From: Eunapius fragilis
Taxonomy: Eukaryota > Porifera > Demospongiae > Spongillida > Spongillidae
DNA length: 64,000 bases
Assembly (NCBI GenBank): GCA_963681505.1
Contig: OY811977.1
Span: forward strand, 4,841,264 to 4,905,263
Reading direction: 5' to 3'
A program made the translations under genes and the position numbers. Below the pieces are notes generated by a model that had not been told where the DNA came from, did not search any database, and saw only the letters and a list, made by a program, of their open reading frames with translations. Below, piece after piece: positions 49,010-61,849 of the stretch (position 1 is the stretch's first letter; each line of letters starts with the position of its first letter).

Positions 49010-50380
49010 ACGTTTCGTTAACTTGCAAGAACCTGTGCAGTTCTTTAATGTCTGTTATAAGTTTTTGACACCCATTAATGGTATAACATTGATTAAATAT
49101 ATGCATCGATTTTGTAATTCCTAGAGGAAGACGTGTCTTTCCCTCTGGTTGATGGATTCTTTGAATAAATTATCTTGCTTTCTGTGAATGTATCACCTCT
49201 TTCAAAGAGCAGGATTTCTAATTGACCTGAAAGATGGCTTCTTCATTGTCAACATTCTTCCTAAGGACAAAGTTAGGCTTGCATTTGTTACCATTTTAGT
49301 ATACATGTATAAACTTTTTATTTTGAATTGCAAATGTTTGTACTTTTATATCTTGTTCAGGATTTCCTTGCAGCACCTTCGACAATAATAGGTACCGTTC
49401 CTCTGACATGGAGCTTCTGTTATCAGTTGACCTTACTGTTATCTGTAGAATACATACATGTGGAATGTTTTATGTGATTTGAAATTATACAGCAACTTCT
49501 AAACAATACATCAATGAAACAAGTACAAATTTTAACAGGCAATATATTCGCAACCAATGAAGTCAAAAATGACATTCAAAGTATCTATATATTGATAGTG
49601 CATTATTGACAGACACATAAAGTATCAAACACAAAAATGGAGACATTTTGGATGTTCAGTACACACATGTGCACAGGGACCGCGGATCAGGGGGCTAGGG
49701 AGGCAGCTGCAGTCCCTCTTACTTGTTCAATAATAATTTTGATTATCGCGACCAAGATAAAAAGCAATTCAAAAAAGAGCGCAGTGAAAAGCAAGGATCA
49801 TAGCAAGGTTATGTGTGTGTGGGATGGGGGGGGGGGGGGGGGTTCAGGATTGACCGATGCTAAAGTAAAGAGTGATTCGAATAGGAGAGCCGTGACAGAA
49901 ATGCTTTTGTGTTGTGTGTGCGCCAGGCGAAGATGTTGATTTTGGTTTCCCTGAAACCTTTCAAACACCTTTTTCTAGTTACAGTAGCTACTGTATCCAT
50001 TATGAATGCTTTTTTTCTTCGTTTAGGATGATCAGAAGCATTGCTACACTATTTCTTACAATGAGATTCTTCGCCTTTATGTGCAGTTGAACACAAATTT
50101 GTGGCGGTCTATTAGTAGTTCCCTTCGTCCAGCGAATTAATAAATTAGATCAATGAAGAATTGTAGCGTAAGTGAACTTGAAAACACCATTGCATGTGTC
50201 TGCATAGACGAGCCCAATTGGTGGAGCCCCGTCTGAATGCTGCATTGAGAACTTAATCACCACATTGATCCTTAATGAAGCCTTGTATTTGCTTAGTCTG
50301 GTCATTCAAGCAATTTTTTTTCATCACTGTTTACTCCAGCCACGCTCTTCTCCTTGTTCTCATTATTGAAATCACTTTTC
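49010..50380. other. Intergenic, no gene recognised
   Basis: AT-rich DNA with a poly-G run at 49827-49842. Short open frames have no recognisable content. Confidence 0.5.
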
Positions 50381-50389
50381 TCTGTGCTT

Positions 50390-51139
50390 CTGCTAGTCAT
50401 AGTCTCGATCAATCACCAAATATTTATTCATGCATGTGTCGACAATCCAGATGTCATCAATATATATATATATATATATATCTTACATATATTTCGGGTT
50501 TCAACGTTCTCTCCCTCCTAAATTCGTCTTCTAGGTGTGCCTTATAGAAGATGGCAAACGGGGGGGGGCATGCTTGTCCCCATGGCAGTGCCATATTTTT
50601 GTCTGTATGTCTTGCCATTGAAGTTGAACACGTTATGTTTGAGTACCAACCAAAATAGCACCCTAATGACCTCCTCCGGGATTCTGAAAGGGACCTCTTC
50701 TTCAAATTTCCATATGAATATGATTGCCACCTCTACACCTTCATCCTGTGGGATGTTGGTGTAGAGGCTGCCCACATCCATGGTGACCAACAGGCTGTTT
50801 GGTCTGATCGGGGTCGATTCGATCATGTTAACAAAGTGTTTGGAGTCTCTCACATAGGATTTAGTTCTCTTGACCACAGGGTTTAAAAGGAAACTTAAAA
50901 ACCTAAAGATGTTTTCATTGGGCCCGCTACACCCGGAGACGATAGGTCTGGTAGGGATTGGTGTTGTCTTTTTGTGTGTTACATAGAATGCCTGGGGCCT
51001 TAATTTCCTAGATGGTATCAGGAAATTGCTCGTTTGTTCATCTATGATGCCCCTCTCTTTTAGGTGGTCAAGATACTGGTTGATATGAGCTCCCAAGGAT
51101 TTGGTGTAGTCTCCTTTAAGCACTTCGTACAATTGCTAT
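50390..51139 (-). mobile_element. Penelope-like element, reverse transcriptase fragment
   Basis: Minus-strand frame with LRPQAFYVTHKKT, TRPIVSGCSGPNENI, NSLLVTMDVGSLYTNIPQDE, FNFNGKTYRQKYGTAMGTSM, and further on HLEDEFRRERTLKPEIYVRY leading to the catalytic IDDIWIV (about 50455). The LYTNIP and GTAMG blocks are diagnostic of Penelope-like reverse transcriptases. A (TA)n tract at 50459-50482 lies inside the YIDD codons, and a C run after GTS-M changes the frame. No GIY-YIG domain is seen, and both ends are missing, so this is a fragment. Confidence 0.75.
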
Positions 51140-51142
51140 AAC

Positions 51143-51484
51143 TCAACAAATTACAAATACACGTCTACCTTCAAAAAACGTTCCAGCATGTAAAGATACC
51201 TCCTTCCGAAACCCATTCCTAGGGCAACACCACCTCAATCCTTCTGGACCTGATTCTCTATCCGCAAGATTCATATCTCTTTCACAACGAGGGCAATTCT
51301 TGCCGTCAGGAAGGAGGTGATGTCTTTGGGCCCAGTGGATTGCAGAATGACCATCGCTAACAGCCACATAAAGATCTCTGTATGATAGATTTCCAACCAG
51401 CCAAGGAGGTAACATTGCTTGCACCATGTAATCCAAGTTTAAGAATGGCGAAAGCACTACAAGCTCAAACTTACATACATTCAT
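51143..51484 (-). pseudogene. ISXO2/Merlin-like transposase, N-terminal zinc-ribbon part
   Basis: The frame holds AIHWAQRHHLLPDGKNCPRC then RWCCPRNGFRKEVSLHAGTF and FFEG, matching the zinc ribbon and the K-x-V-S-x3-G-T-F-F block that opens ISXO2-like (IS1595/Merlin group) transposases. The DDE domain is not present downstream, where the Penelope-like fragment begins at once. A BEL/Pao element sits 20 bp upstream of its ATG. Confidence 0.5.
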
Positions 51485-51503
51485 TGAGATACGATTTGAG
51501 TAC

Positions 51504-51625
51504 TGTATAGGACTCTACTCCCTGTAAATATTAGCAACTACACCCTGCCTTTCGAACACTTCTAATAATACGACAAAAACCAACCAAAAAACATGTTACG
51601 CGCTTAATAATCAATGTCCTCAACA
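51504..51625 (-). repeat. LTR (3' in sense), 122 bp
   Basis: Starts TGTATAGGACTCTACTCCCT and ends TCCTCAACA on the plus strand, matching 54753-54879. Confidence 0.85.
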
Positions 51626-54600
51626 TATACTCCCGGCCTAAAACAATCAGTCTTTAAACAGTAGAGGTGCAATTTTTACAACAGGTCAAGTGTAACGATT
51701 TCCGAAACTTGTTCGTACTGTCACCACTCGATTTACATCATCTTTGCCATGGTGTATTTGGACAATCCTAGCAAGAGGCCATTGAGATGGAACTTTATTA
51801 TCCTCACAAAGAATAACGATATCTCCAATGGATAGGTTCCTTGAAGGTGATTGCCACTTGGAAGACCGTTGAAGAATATGCAGATACTCGTTTGACCAAT
51901 GTTTCCAGAAATGCTTGACTACTCCTTGACAAAGGTACCACTGATTCAACACAGTAAGTGGCTGAGTGTCAATGTCAGGATTTGGCAAGGCTTCCAATGG
52001 CCTTCCAATAAGGAAGTGACCAGGTGTTAGTGTCTGTATTACACCACCATCATTACATGGTAGGCTAGTTAATGGTCGACTGTTGAGACAAGCTTCAATT
52101 TGAGTTAAGACAGTGGTCAATTCCTCAATGTTAGCGTGACAGTTCCAACAATGCGATTTAAGTGTTTCTTGATGCCTTTTACAGCAGCCTCTCACAAACC
52201 ACCAAAGCTCACAAACCACCAAAGTGTGGTGCCCTTTCTGGAATGAATTCCCACTAGATTCTCTGACTAGTGCTGAAATTAGAAATGGATTCATTCATTT
52301 GGGTTGCTGTAAAAATTCATAAACTCTTTCAGTTGTTGTGTAGCACCCACAAAATTTTTACCATGATCTCTCCAAATCAGTACTGGTTTTCCTCTACGAG
52401 CAATATAGTGTCTCAAGCAAGCTAAGAAAGCCTCTGTTGTCATATCGGAAATAAGGTCGATGTGTACTGCTTTGATGGAGAGCAAAACAAAAACACAAAT
52501 ATATGCCTTGATAGTGATAGGCTTGCGAACATAGCTATGTTTGATGTAAATAGGCCCTGCATAGTCAACTCCAACACGACTGAATATGCTATCGGGAGTT
52601 ATTCTTTCTCTTGGAAGTTGACCCATGATTGGAGGTTTAGGTCGCACAGATCTATGTCGGCAAATCACACAGCTTGAAGTGACTGATCGAATAGCTCTTT
52701 GTCCACTAATCAAATAAAAACGACTATTCAATGATGCAGTGGTCAATGTAGGTCCAGCATGCGATAGGCGAAGGTGTTCACTAGGAATGATGAGTTCCAT
52801 ATAGAATCACAGGACGTTGTTTGTCAATTTAACTGTGAATTTTGCTCACGACCACCCACACGTAGAATATTCTTGTCATCCAAGAATGGATTCAGGGATA
52901 ACAGAACACTAAATCTTGGAAGGCAATTGTTCTTCTGTAGAGCTACAATCTTGGTGTTGAAGGAACTCAATTGAGTTACACTTAGCCAATAAATCTGGGC
53001 TTGTTCCAATTCTTCCACGATTAAAGGTCCAGTATTTTGAACAAATTGTTTTCTACGCGCTTGACGGTTATGCACGAAACGGTACATCCAACCAGTAACC
53101 CTCACAAGTTTTGTGAAACTAGAGAAATGGTCACAAGGAAAGATGGGATCAGAAATGATTGCAACAAGGCATGTTTCCTCCATCGCGATTGAAGGCTGGA
53201 TGTGTGACGATCTCTCTGTCTCAGGCTATCAATGGACACCCAATTGTACCCAATCAGGTCCTTCACCATAACTGATTCTGATGGCAGTAACCCACGTGAT
53301 GCACAATCGGCTGGATTGTTAGCTCCTTCAACATGATTCCAACGATTAGGAGCAATGAGCTGAATGATATGTGAGACTCTATTTCCCACATATATTTTGA
53401 ATTGGGGAGGGTTTCCAAAGATCCAACTTAAATATAGTACGATAGTGCTGTCAGTCCAAGCAAAAACGTCTTCTGTAGGGAGTTTCTAAACAACCTGACA
53501 ATGATGAAGTATCTGAGCAAGAAGTTGTGCTTCCGCAAAGTTCCAAGTGAGGTATCGAGAGACGTTTAATTGAAGCTACTCTAGTTTTTGCCAGTACTAG
53601 TGAAATGTGGATATCACCCTTCGTTTCTATCATGCGTAGATACACTACTCCAGCGTAGGCTTGTTCAGAAGCACCACAGAAACCATGTAGTTTAATATTG
53701 TCATGTTTTGGGAAGTAACAGCGTGGCATAAATTTCTCCATTAGGATTTCTGATTCTCTTTTCCACTGTAACCACACTTCCTTAAATGTTTGGGTACAAT
53801 GTCATCCCAAAGCACTTTTTCTTCCCATAGGTGTAGAAGAATTAACTTTGCTTTGACAATGACTGGAGCCATCCAACCTAATACATCAAAAATCCTTGCA
53901 ATATTTGATGTAATATGCTTTCCTGAAAAGAAAGGCTAGTGATTGCGAATTGAAAATGATCAAGACTGGAATTCCACTCCACTCCTAAAGTCTTGGTGTA
54001 CTTTGCACAATAAGTCATCGCCTGTGAGTAAAGTGTGATTTGAGTTAACAGTAATTCCACTATCGCACTTGGGAAGAGTTGTACTCCTTGCTAAAACCCA
54101 ACCTAGTTTAGTTTCAACTGCTAGTTGTGATCCAGGTGGGCCAGACATCTGTTCTTGCAGTAACACAGCAACAAAGATCTCCACTCCTAGAAGAACATCT
54201 ATTCTAGAAGGAGTTGCAAAATCAGGATCAGCTAAAGGGATATCATTCCGGTGGTCCCAGTTGAGATCAAGAGAAATGTGGGTCAATGGCAGATTACAGG
54301 TTACTTTGGGAATAACAATGGCAGTTACATCTATTTCTTCACGATTCAGACGAGATGATGAAATCCTAAAATTGGTTATGATTGGTGAGGTGAAGTTTGG
54401 TTAAACCAGCAAATCCAGAAATATACTTATTTTGCCGAGAACGAGGTAAGTTTAGAGCCTGGGCCAGTCTTTCACTCACGAACAAAGCTGCTGAAGAGGC
54501 ACTATCGAGGAGTGCACGAGCTGTAACAACCGTTCCGTTGGGCGACTTCGACTTGAATACGGCAGGTCATAAGCAATGTGCTTGCTTGAATCTTAGTAGC

Positions 54601-54752
54601 AATGTGAGATGACACAGCAGTTGGTGAGATTGTACTGAGATATTGAGGGTTGATCATTCCTTTCAATGTGAGGTAGGGTATGATGAGGTCTCTGGCCGAC
54701 ATGACACTTGTGCAATGATCTTGACGACGTGCCCGGCTCGAAGGGCCAAAAA

Positions 54753-54879
54753 TGTATAGGACTCTACTCCCTGTAAATATTAGCAACTATACCCTGCCTT
54801 TCGAACAATTCTAAAATACTACAAAAACCAAAAAACATATTACAAATAATTATGCGCTTAATAATCAATGTCCTCAACA
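54753..54879 (-). repeat. LTR (5' in sense), 127 bp
   Basis: Partner of 51504-51625. Very short for an LTR, yet it has the TG...CA borders and is followed by the AGTAC duplication. Confidence 0.85.
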
Positions 54880-54884
54880 AGTAC

Positions 54885-56980
54885 TGTTATGTAATAGTGT
54901 ATAATAGTTCTAGCCGCAAGCGGTATCCCTTTTATCATATTCTTCTTGTTTGGTGCAAGACATTGTATGTGTTTTAGGAGCAGTTGTACTAAGGGCATTT
55001 TAGCTTTGTGTGGTCTTCCACCATCATATTGAGCTATAAAATGGTCACAAATCTATGATTTGAATGTAAATTATGTAGGTTAGCGTTACTACTACATTGC
55101 TGCTCGCCTTGCACTCACCATCAGATGCATGAGCTTCCCACTTGTACAGCTCCATGCGGCTGTTGAAATGGTGATGTTGTCTCACTGCCTTTAGCTTGCG
55201 CTGCATCGCATCGCAGCAACGCTTGCAATCTGCGCTTCATCGTTTGCAGCATCCAGTCCAAAGCATAAGTGCAGCTCCGATGCAAACGTTGAACATACAG
55301 TAAGTAAACCCTTGGGTGACTGGCCTTTAACTTTTTCCTTCCTTTCTTGTGGATCAACAAGGATCCACACAAGTGACAATGCAATTTGAGCTGACATAAG
55401 TGGAAGTCCATTGTAGTCTCACTTGAATCATAGGGAACAGTATTAAAATGTATAGATTATTCATACTATGAGTCCAATTTATACCAATTAGCAGATTTTC
55501 TCATTTTTAGAGCGTTTAATGAAAAGTTAGTAAGAAATGGCAGCACCAGAGATGAATGGACATCAATTGTAAGCATGCACCGATCACTCCAGTCTATGGG
55601 CCTGGCTGCATAGGGGGAAGGGAATGAGGAATGGCAAGGGTGGATAAGAGGGAGTTATGATCAATTCATAGTTGAGTAGTCCATATATGGTGAAAATTGA
55701 CTGTGAATTTCATCACAACTCACCGCCACTGAATGGTGGGTCAATTTATATTGATAGTTAGTGTTAGTATATAATTACAAATATATGGGATCGAGGCAGC
55801 AAAAAGGGACCTAGCACATATTTTTTCAAGTTTCAAATTATTTAATTTTCAAAGAGACACCTATGTCCTCTATAACATATTTCTTATGTTCTGGGAATTT
55901 CTGTCCATCATGGAGTTACAGGGTCCTGAATTTTTAATTATGCGTACATTTTTATTGCACGCGTGGAGTTTGATGCTCCTTCCTGGAAATTTTTGTAATA
56001 TGTGTTAGGTCCATTTTCGCTGCCTCGACCCCCATATATATGATTATATGTCACAGTCAGTGTTCACATGCATTGTATACATGTTTGGCATCAACTGTAA
56101 TCCGATTCGCCATTTACAGTTGAAACCGTGGTATTATTTGAGCATTCAGCAACGTTTGGCATTAGTTTTTTGGAAAATGGTGAATGATACCACAAATCTG
56201 ATTGCAGTGTTATGTTGATAAACTACATGACAGCAAATGAGAGACTATCCGACAAAAGTGGGCTTATGCTATTTTATTCAATTCTATATATTAAAATGGA
56301 TCCAAAAAGAATGCAATGTATCTTCCGAATTGTAAGCGCTATCGGCTTCCTATTTTCAACACATGACACATCATACTACACCAGCTCTCTATGGGAAAGT
56401 ATATTTGCATATGCTCTATGCCCTAATTATGAAGTCCGATACCCCACAGAGGTGAAAAACCATGTATTATTATGGAGGAGTGTCCAAATCACTTGTAACT
56501 TGGTATTGCCTAAAGGAGTTTGCCTTGCTTTTGATTTCTGTGGAATGTAATGTTTTTCTTATGGGTACAATCACATCAGCGCACTCAAAATTGTGCAAGA
56601 CCCTCTCAAATTTAGTTCCCTTTTCTACCAGTTATTAGCCTACTAAATATATGTTTATATGCAAATTATCGAGTCCTCAAGTCATTACACGTTTGAACTA
56701 TTTTCGTTTGAAACTTTAACCTGTTGTAACAACAATGCCAATAACTACCGTAAATTGTAACGAATGGTAATAGTTTTAGTCCAGTGGATAGAGCTGTGTT
56801 TGTTGTTCACGTACATATCTGAAGTTGAGCGCTTGTTTCTAAACAACAAAGCTATGGTGGAAATAAGTTCTGTACCTTTGGCCTAATTTTTCAAAATAGT
56901 ATTTTTATCGTTTTTTTCCCAAAGCGCACGAAAATTAGCGTCGGTCCTTATGCAACACGATTGGCAGTAATTGAGCCTGG
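54885..56980. other. Mostly non-coding; no gene recognised
   Basis: A minus-strand frame at 55411-55121 (CHLCGSLLIHKKGRKKL) has a CxxC pair but no family that I can name; a possible acceptor/donor pair around it was not convincing. The frame at 56212-56550 is derived from a repeat: 56165-56240 is the reverse complement of about 58520-58595. Confidence 0.45.
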
Positions 56981-56982
56981 AT

Positions 56983-57262
56983 CTCTGGTACTTCCAGCGA
57001 TATTACCTGGAATACTGGAATAAAGAGTAAACACAGATTGCTTCTAGTTGGCAGCGTTTATTAAGGCACACCTTCTCTGCAATAATGTACTCATGACACT
57101 CAAGATGATGCTTAGCTGTTCTGTTATACCGATGTATAACTGTGTATACCAAGCGTCATGAAATATTATTGCGGAGAAGGCTTGCCCATAACAAATGCTA
57201 CCAACTAGAAACAATCTGTGTTTACTCTCTATTCCAGGTAATATCTCTGAAAGTACCAGTGA
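56983..57262. repeat. Inverted repeat, ~110-bp arms, ~70-bp loop
   Basis: Left arm starts CTCTGGTACTTCCAGCGATA and the right arm ends with its near complement; the shared core includes AGAGTAAACACAGATTG. The arms are about 85-90 percent alike by eye with small indels. Non-coding. The DNA from 57263 to 57589 shows nothing else. Confidence 0.65.
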
Positions 57263-57589
57263 TCTACTGGTACTTAAGTTATCATTCGTTACAATGGCAG
57301 GAATGCCCCCGCTTTATGCATTGTTGTTACAAAAGGTCAAAGTTTCAAATGAATGCATCAAAAGTGTATTGGCCTGGGGACTCGAAAATTTGCATATTAA
57401 CACATATTAATAACTGGTATTTGACTTCACTATTACATGTGCATGCCTTTTAACACCTGGTGCAAATTAATTACACTGTTACATATACCTGGTGTGTAGG
57501 TAAAAGACACGTTTATGGTCTGCAATGATTTCCTATTGCTACGAACCCAGGAGTATAATGGTGATCTTTAAATAGCTCAGCAAGCTGTA

Positions 57590-58133
57590 CAGTAAGGGTG
57601 CCCATTGGACTTCCACCAGAGGACATCTGCAAGCTCCATCAAGTCCCCTTCATGTTGGGACATCCATGCTACTACAAGGCCACCAGCTACTACATCAGGG
57701 CTTCCATCTCCACTAGTGGATGCTCCCTCCTCCAAACATGTATGGCACCACTCCAAGGGTGCAGATGCCTCTCACTCCTCAACATCGGGGCATCCCTCTT
57801 TCACAGATGCTGGCCACACTTCCACGCCCTCTGCCTTCCCACACACAATAAACCTCCTGCTCCACCAGCAGATCATTTCCACCTCCACAAGTACACACTA
57901 TTTGGGGATCCCGATATTCCTCTTCCCCTGGAAGAGGGGTCTGCTGGAATTATATGTTGCTGCAGTCTAACCCACCAGCTATTAATGTGGGTGTTTATAG
58001 TTTGTAACATTGCTTAGTATTATGTCAATACTGTGTGGCTTGTATTGCAGGAGGGGGAGGGTGTGAGAATGATTTACCACTAATGGCAAATAGTCTACTC
58101 CTGAGTGCATGAAGAAAAAAAAAACTCATGAAA
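57590..58133. repeat. C-rich degenerate repeat next to a MITE, second copy
   Basis: Related to 27205-27500, sharing TGTTGGGACA, CACTACAAGGCCACC-like and ATCAGGGCTTCCATCTCCAC. It is followed, as there, by a hairpin MITE. The open frames here (57598-58017) reflect the repeats, not a gene. Confidence 0.5.
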
Positions 58134-58390
58134 GAAGTAATAAAAACATTCTCTATGAGAAACTTTGTGGCACATAGGATAGGAAGGGAATAGTGGTGTA
58201 TAAAAAGGAAGGAAAAAATATAATAGCCCTATATTTTGCACACAAACAACATAATTTCCTACAAATTAAATGTGCTGTATCATAGGACTATTTCATTATT
58301 TGACTCTTGTTTCCTTTCTTTTAACACCACTATTCCCTTCAAATCCTATAGGCCTCCACCTTTCTCCTAGAGAATGTTTTTATTACTTGT
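58134..58390. mobile_element. Hairpin MITE, copy 6
   Basis: Ends AGTAATAAAAACATTCTCTA and the inverted AGAATGTTTTTATTACTTGT; inner blocks GTGGTGTATAAAAAGGAAGG and TAGCCCTATATTTTGCAC. Arms moderately diverged. Confidence 0.75.
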
Positions 58391-59163
58391 ATATATAAAT
58401 ATATAGCACTTTTCAGTACAATCTGTACAGAAAATAATCAAAAACTTGTTAATTGAACAGGCTGCAGAAATGAAAATGCTGAAGAATTACAAAGTCACGT
58501 GACATCTTCACACCTTTGATATTTGTGTCATGTAGTTCATCAACATAACACTGCAATCAGATTTGTGATATCATTCACCATTTTTCCAAATGCTTATGCC
58601 TAACATTAAGGTACTGAAAAATTTTTATACTCAAAAACGTGGTTTCAATGCAATTTGAGTGCATGCCAGTGCAAATATTCCATTGTTCCAGGCAGGTTCA
58701 ATGCGTTAACTGTAAAGACCATCAAATTAGACTTACAACTATATTCTTTCGCAATGAAATCATGTTGAAATATACTTTTTAGAACTGAAATATTGGAGCA
58801 TTGAACATTAGTTATACCATACACACACACGCACACATTCATGGAGGCGTAATTTTGTGGTGACAGGTGGAGAGAGTTGATGTGGCATGCACGATAATGT
58901 AGTTTGTTGTGGTTTGGAGAATGGGTAAGTTAGAGGTGGAGAGTAAGGGGCAAAACTTTTGGGCATTCAAGGGGGCACACACAGTTCACAGAATTAGTTT
59001 ATGGTGCTGGAAATCAAATGTAAAAATCATTCAATCGTAGATCCTATGCATACTGCCATGTACATTTCTCATGTACAAGTATATCCTCCCTCTTCAACGC
59101 ATATCTTGGGTCAACCCAATATATTATACATTACATTTTTGTTTGTCATTTGGATTTTATTAT

Positions 59164-59412
59164 ACAAGATGTAAAAAAACTTTGTCTCTGAGAAAGTTGG
59201 TGGTATATAGGATTTGAAGGCAATAATGGTGTAAAAGGGAATCAACGATGATACAAAATTTTTTAACATTTTATATTTAGCACTTTCGTATAGCTCAAGC
59301 ATTTTTCTAATATAGGACTTTTGTGTCATTGTTGATCCATATTCCCTTCCTTTTTACACCACCATTGCCTAAAATTCCAACTTGCTGAGAGAATGTTTTT
59401 TTAATATCTTGT
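59164..59412. mobile_element. Hairpin MITE, copy 7
   Basis: GAGAAAGTTGGTGGTATATA near the left end and the inverted TTTTTACACCACCATTG on the right place it in the family. More diverged than copy 5; the inner stem differs. Confidence 0.7.
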
Positions 59413-61849
59413 TTCAGATCTTGTGAAATGCCACACCCTATTTTGTGTAGGTGGTAGGCAGAGTACACTAACATGGCGATGCAGAGCAGTGCGTATCTTT
59501 CTTCCCTTCCGTGGGAGACTTGAAAACTCTACACAGAAAATCTGAAAATCAGTGGCTAACTCTTATAGTATGATTGTATTGATCAAGGGCTTTGGACTGG
59601 CGATGTAACGAGATGCCCACTTTTGAGTTAGGGAATTCAAACATTCAGGAATCACTAAGGGCATACTTAAAAGTCCTTGGGGGGTATGGGTATGTCCGTA
59701 CTGCATTTTTTTACGATGGGAGTATTGCTGTCAGTGGCCGTACGTGTAGTCCCAGTTTAGCATTCGAAAAGCAGACATCTACCCCAGTCAAAGAGCTAAA
59801 TGGACAAGCCAAACGAAGCATGGGTCATCGTCAAAAGGAAGAACAGCTTTGTGGAAACTGCACATTGTTCTGACATGGCTGGGTAAGTCATATTGCATGC
59901 CATACAATGTTATCGGCCGTATTGCATGTTGCATGGCATGCAAGTGTTTTATGGATGGATACAATTTGGCTTTATAATTAGGAGAATAGTACAGCCATAT
60001 TGCTGCATTGCTTTTCAAGATCGAAGCTGCTTGTAAGTTAGGCTACATCAATCCATCTTGCACATCTCAGCCATACCTTCGGAACAAGAGCTATGTTGAT
60101 GTTGATGCAACAATAGGATGGTTTGTGGGACTGCAATTCCCTCCCTGCAATATGTATGGTACTTGTACATGTAGACATAATGTTGCATAGTGTATGTATT
60201 TGTAAATCCATGCATATAATTCTAAGTGACACTAGGATGACGATTCGATGAGGCAGCACAATTGATAAGTATATTGACAATAGTAGCATAATCAGAATCA
60301 GTAGGTGTTTTAAGGATAGAAACAGGTAGTATTGAATCAGGTGGACACCCAAACGCACAGCTACTTGAAGCGATTTCATTCAATGCAATGTATATTTGTC
60401 CAACAAAATGGCCTATGCATGAAAACCATCTCTAACCCAAAAAATATGTGGCTGTTGCCGTGGAAACGCTTTTAAGTGCACTTAAATGACGTACTGATAT
60501 ATATGTATCTGTGGAGATTATTTTCTGTCAAATTTAAAGCCATTGGTATAATTGGTGCACTATAGAACAATTGTTATACTCTCCCAAGAAGAATGAAGAT
60601 GATGATGACGATGACGGAGAAGAATGGGTCTGGCAACGAAAACAGTATGAACTTTTTTGTTCTCTCAAAGCTAGTGGTCTGAAGAATTGAACAAAACATG
60701 AAAATGACCATCTTTGCCTTCTGGTTCGACAGCAACAAAAAACTAAACTATTCGTTTCTTGGTACGCAAGTTATACGCGGGAAGCTTTTTAAAAAGGAAT
60801 TCATGATACAGCACAAATCCTATACATCTCTACAGTATACGCAACCTCATATGTTAGGAGGTAAACTTTTATTTTTTAACTACAAAATCCAACAGAAAAC
60901 CTTTGAAAATATACAACTTGTTTTCTATGCATCCATTCAATATGAATTTGGGAAATAATGGTCGTCTTTAATCAGCATGATTTGGTTCACACCATCATTC
61001 AAAATGCAGAGCAGTCCAAAAATCATTAAAAATGTAAAATTATTATAAAACCTCTCACCAACTAAAGATTAACCTCTCTTGAACATAAGTGTTTTATGTA
61101 TAGTTGGGATAAGAATGGGTTTCATTGTGACTACAACTCCGAACTGAAGAATCTTGCAATCCAGATTATGTACACCATAGTTTCAGTTTTCTCTCCTGGT
61201 TGTAGATGTATGAAAAAAGAGGATTATTTGGCCATCCTTTTTCATTGAATCATAGTGGTGCTTCAGTTAGTAGTGGAAAGATATAGAAAATATACAATTA
61301 CTTTCCTTAGAAATCAATGTATCACTAATATCCACAAATTCCTTGATTATCTTCAAATACATAATGGTAGGTAGGTCAAAATCATGCTGATGTTGTTTAT
61401 ATTTTGTATATCTTCCTTATTTTTAAGCTTAGTACAGTAATAGTAATATGCATTTGTGTATATTAATCTACAAGAGAAAATGGTAGTTATATATGTGATT
61501 TTGGGCCATCTGGAAATCACCTTTCGCCAACATTAAAAGCACGTGAAACTTTCATAACACATGCTAACTAGAGTGGTTACAGAAAGAATTTAAGTTGACA
61601 TCAAATGCGTTGAGGGACATATTTGTTCAATGGAATTGGTCTGTATTTTGAGCGGAATGTATGTTGCCCAGTACTCAATTTTCTCATTTTCCTACAGTTT
61701 AAAAATGAACCCAATAAATCTATAAATATGAGCTCACTAAAGTGTGTTTAGCATACCTGTACATCCTTCTGGTGACAATCTCTCTATAAAATGAAAAATC
61801 TGTACAGGGTCTTAATGCTGTCTAAATGTTCTCTCATGCTGGCCGTTAC
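59413..61849. other. No gene recognised; weak link to the 37-kb transposon
   Basis: A frame at 59592-59873 (NIQESLRAYLKVLGGYGYVR) looks protein-like but matches nothing I know. Around 60725-60780 the DNA resembles 37510-37570, the start of the helicase transposon's coding part (CGTTTC, TGGTACGC, AGTTATACGCGGG), so a remnant of a related element may lie here. The rest is AT-rich. Confidence 0.35.

Larger units (their letters stand above)
51504..54879 (-). mobile_element. Fossil BEL/Pao LTR retrotransposon, short copy
   Basis: Bounded by direct LTRs (51504-51625 and 54753-54879) and a 5-bp target duplication AGTAC (51499-51503 and 54880-54884). Next to the 5' LTR, in sense, is a primer-binding site starting TGGCCCTTCGAGCCGGGC, complementary to a tRNA 3' end. 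Recognisable parts in sense order: a DUF1758-type protease region (DVLLGVEIF, LGWVLARSTTLPKC), a Pao A17/RNase H region (IARIFDVLGWMAPVIVKAK), a zinc/integrase region (CVICRHRSVRPKPP, GVDYAGPIYI), and the BEL-specific C-terminal DUF5641 (GHFLIGRPLEALPNPDI). At 3.4 kb it is well short of full-length relatives; it is broken, with several breaks. The LTRs differ by only about five substitutions and a few small indels by eye, so it is fairly young. Confidence 0.85.

Noticed and set aside
55121-55411. Frame with a CHLCGS zinc-knuckle look
   Set aside because: Only one CxxC pair and an overlapping frame of similar length; too weak to name.
56212-56550. A 112-codon open frame
   Set aside because: It overlaps a dispersed inverted repeat and has no recognisable domain.
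57598-58017. A 139-codon frame with His/Cys/Pro
   Set aside because: Lies in the C-rich degenerate repeat also seen at 27.2 kb; no domain.
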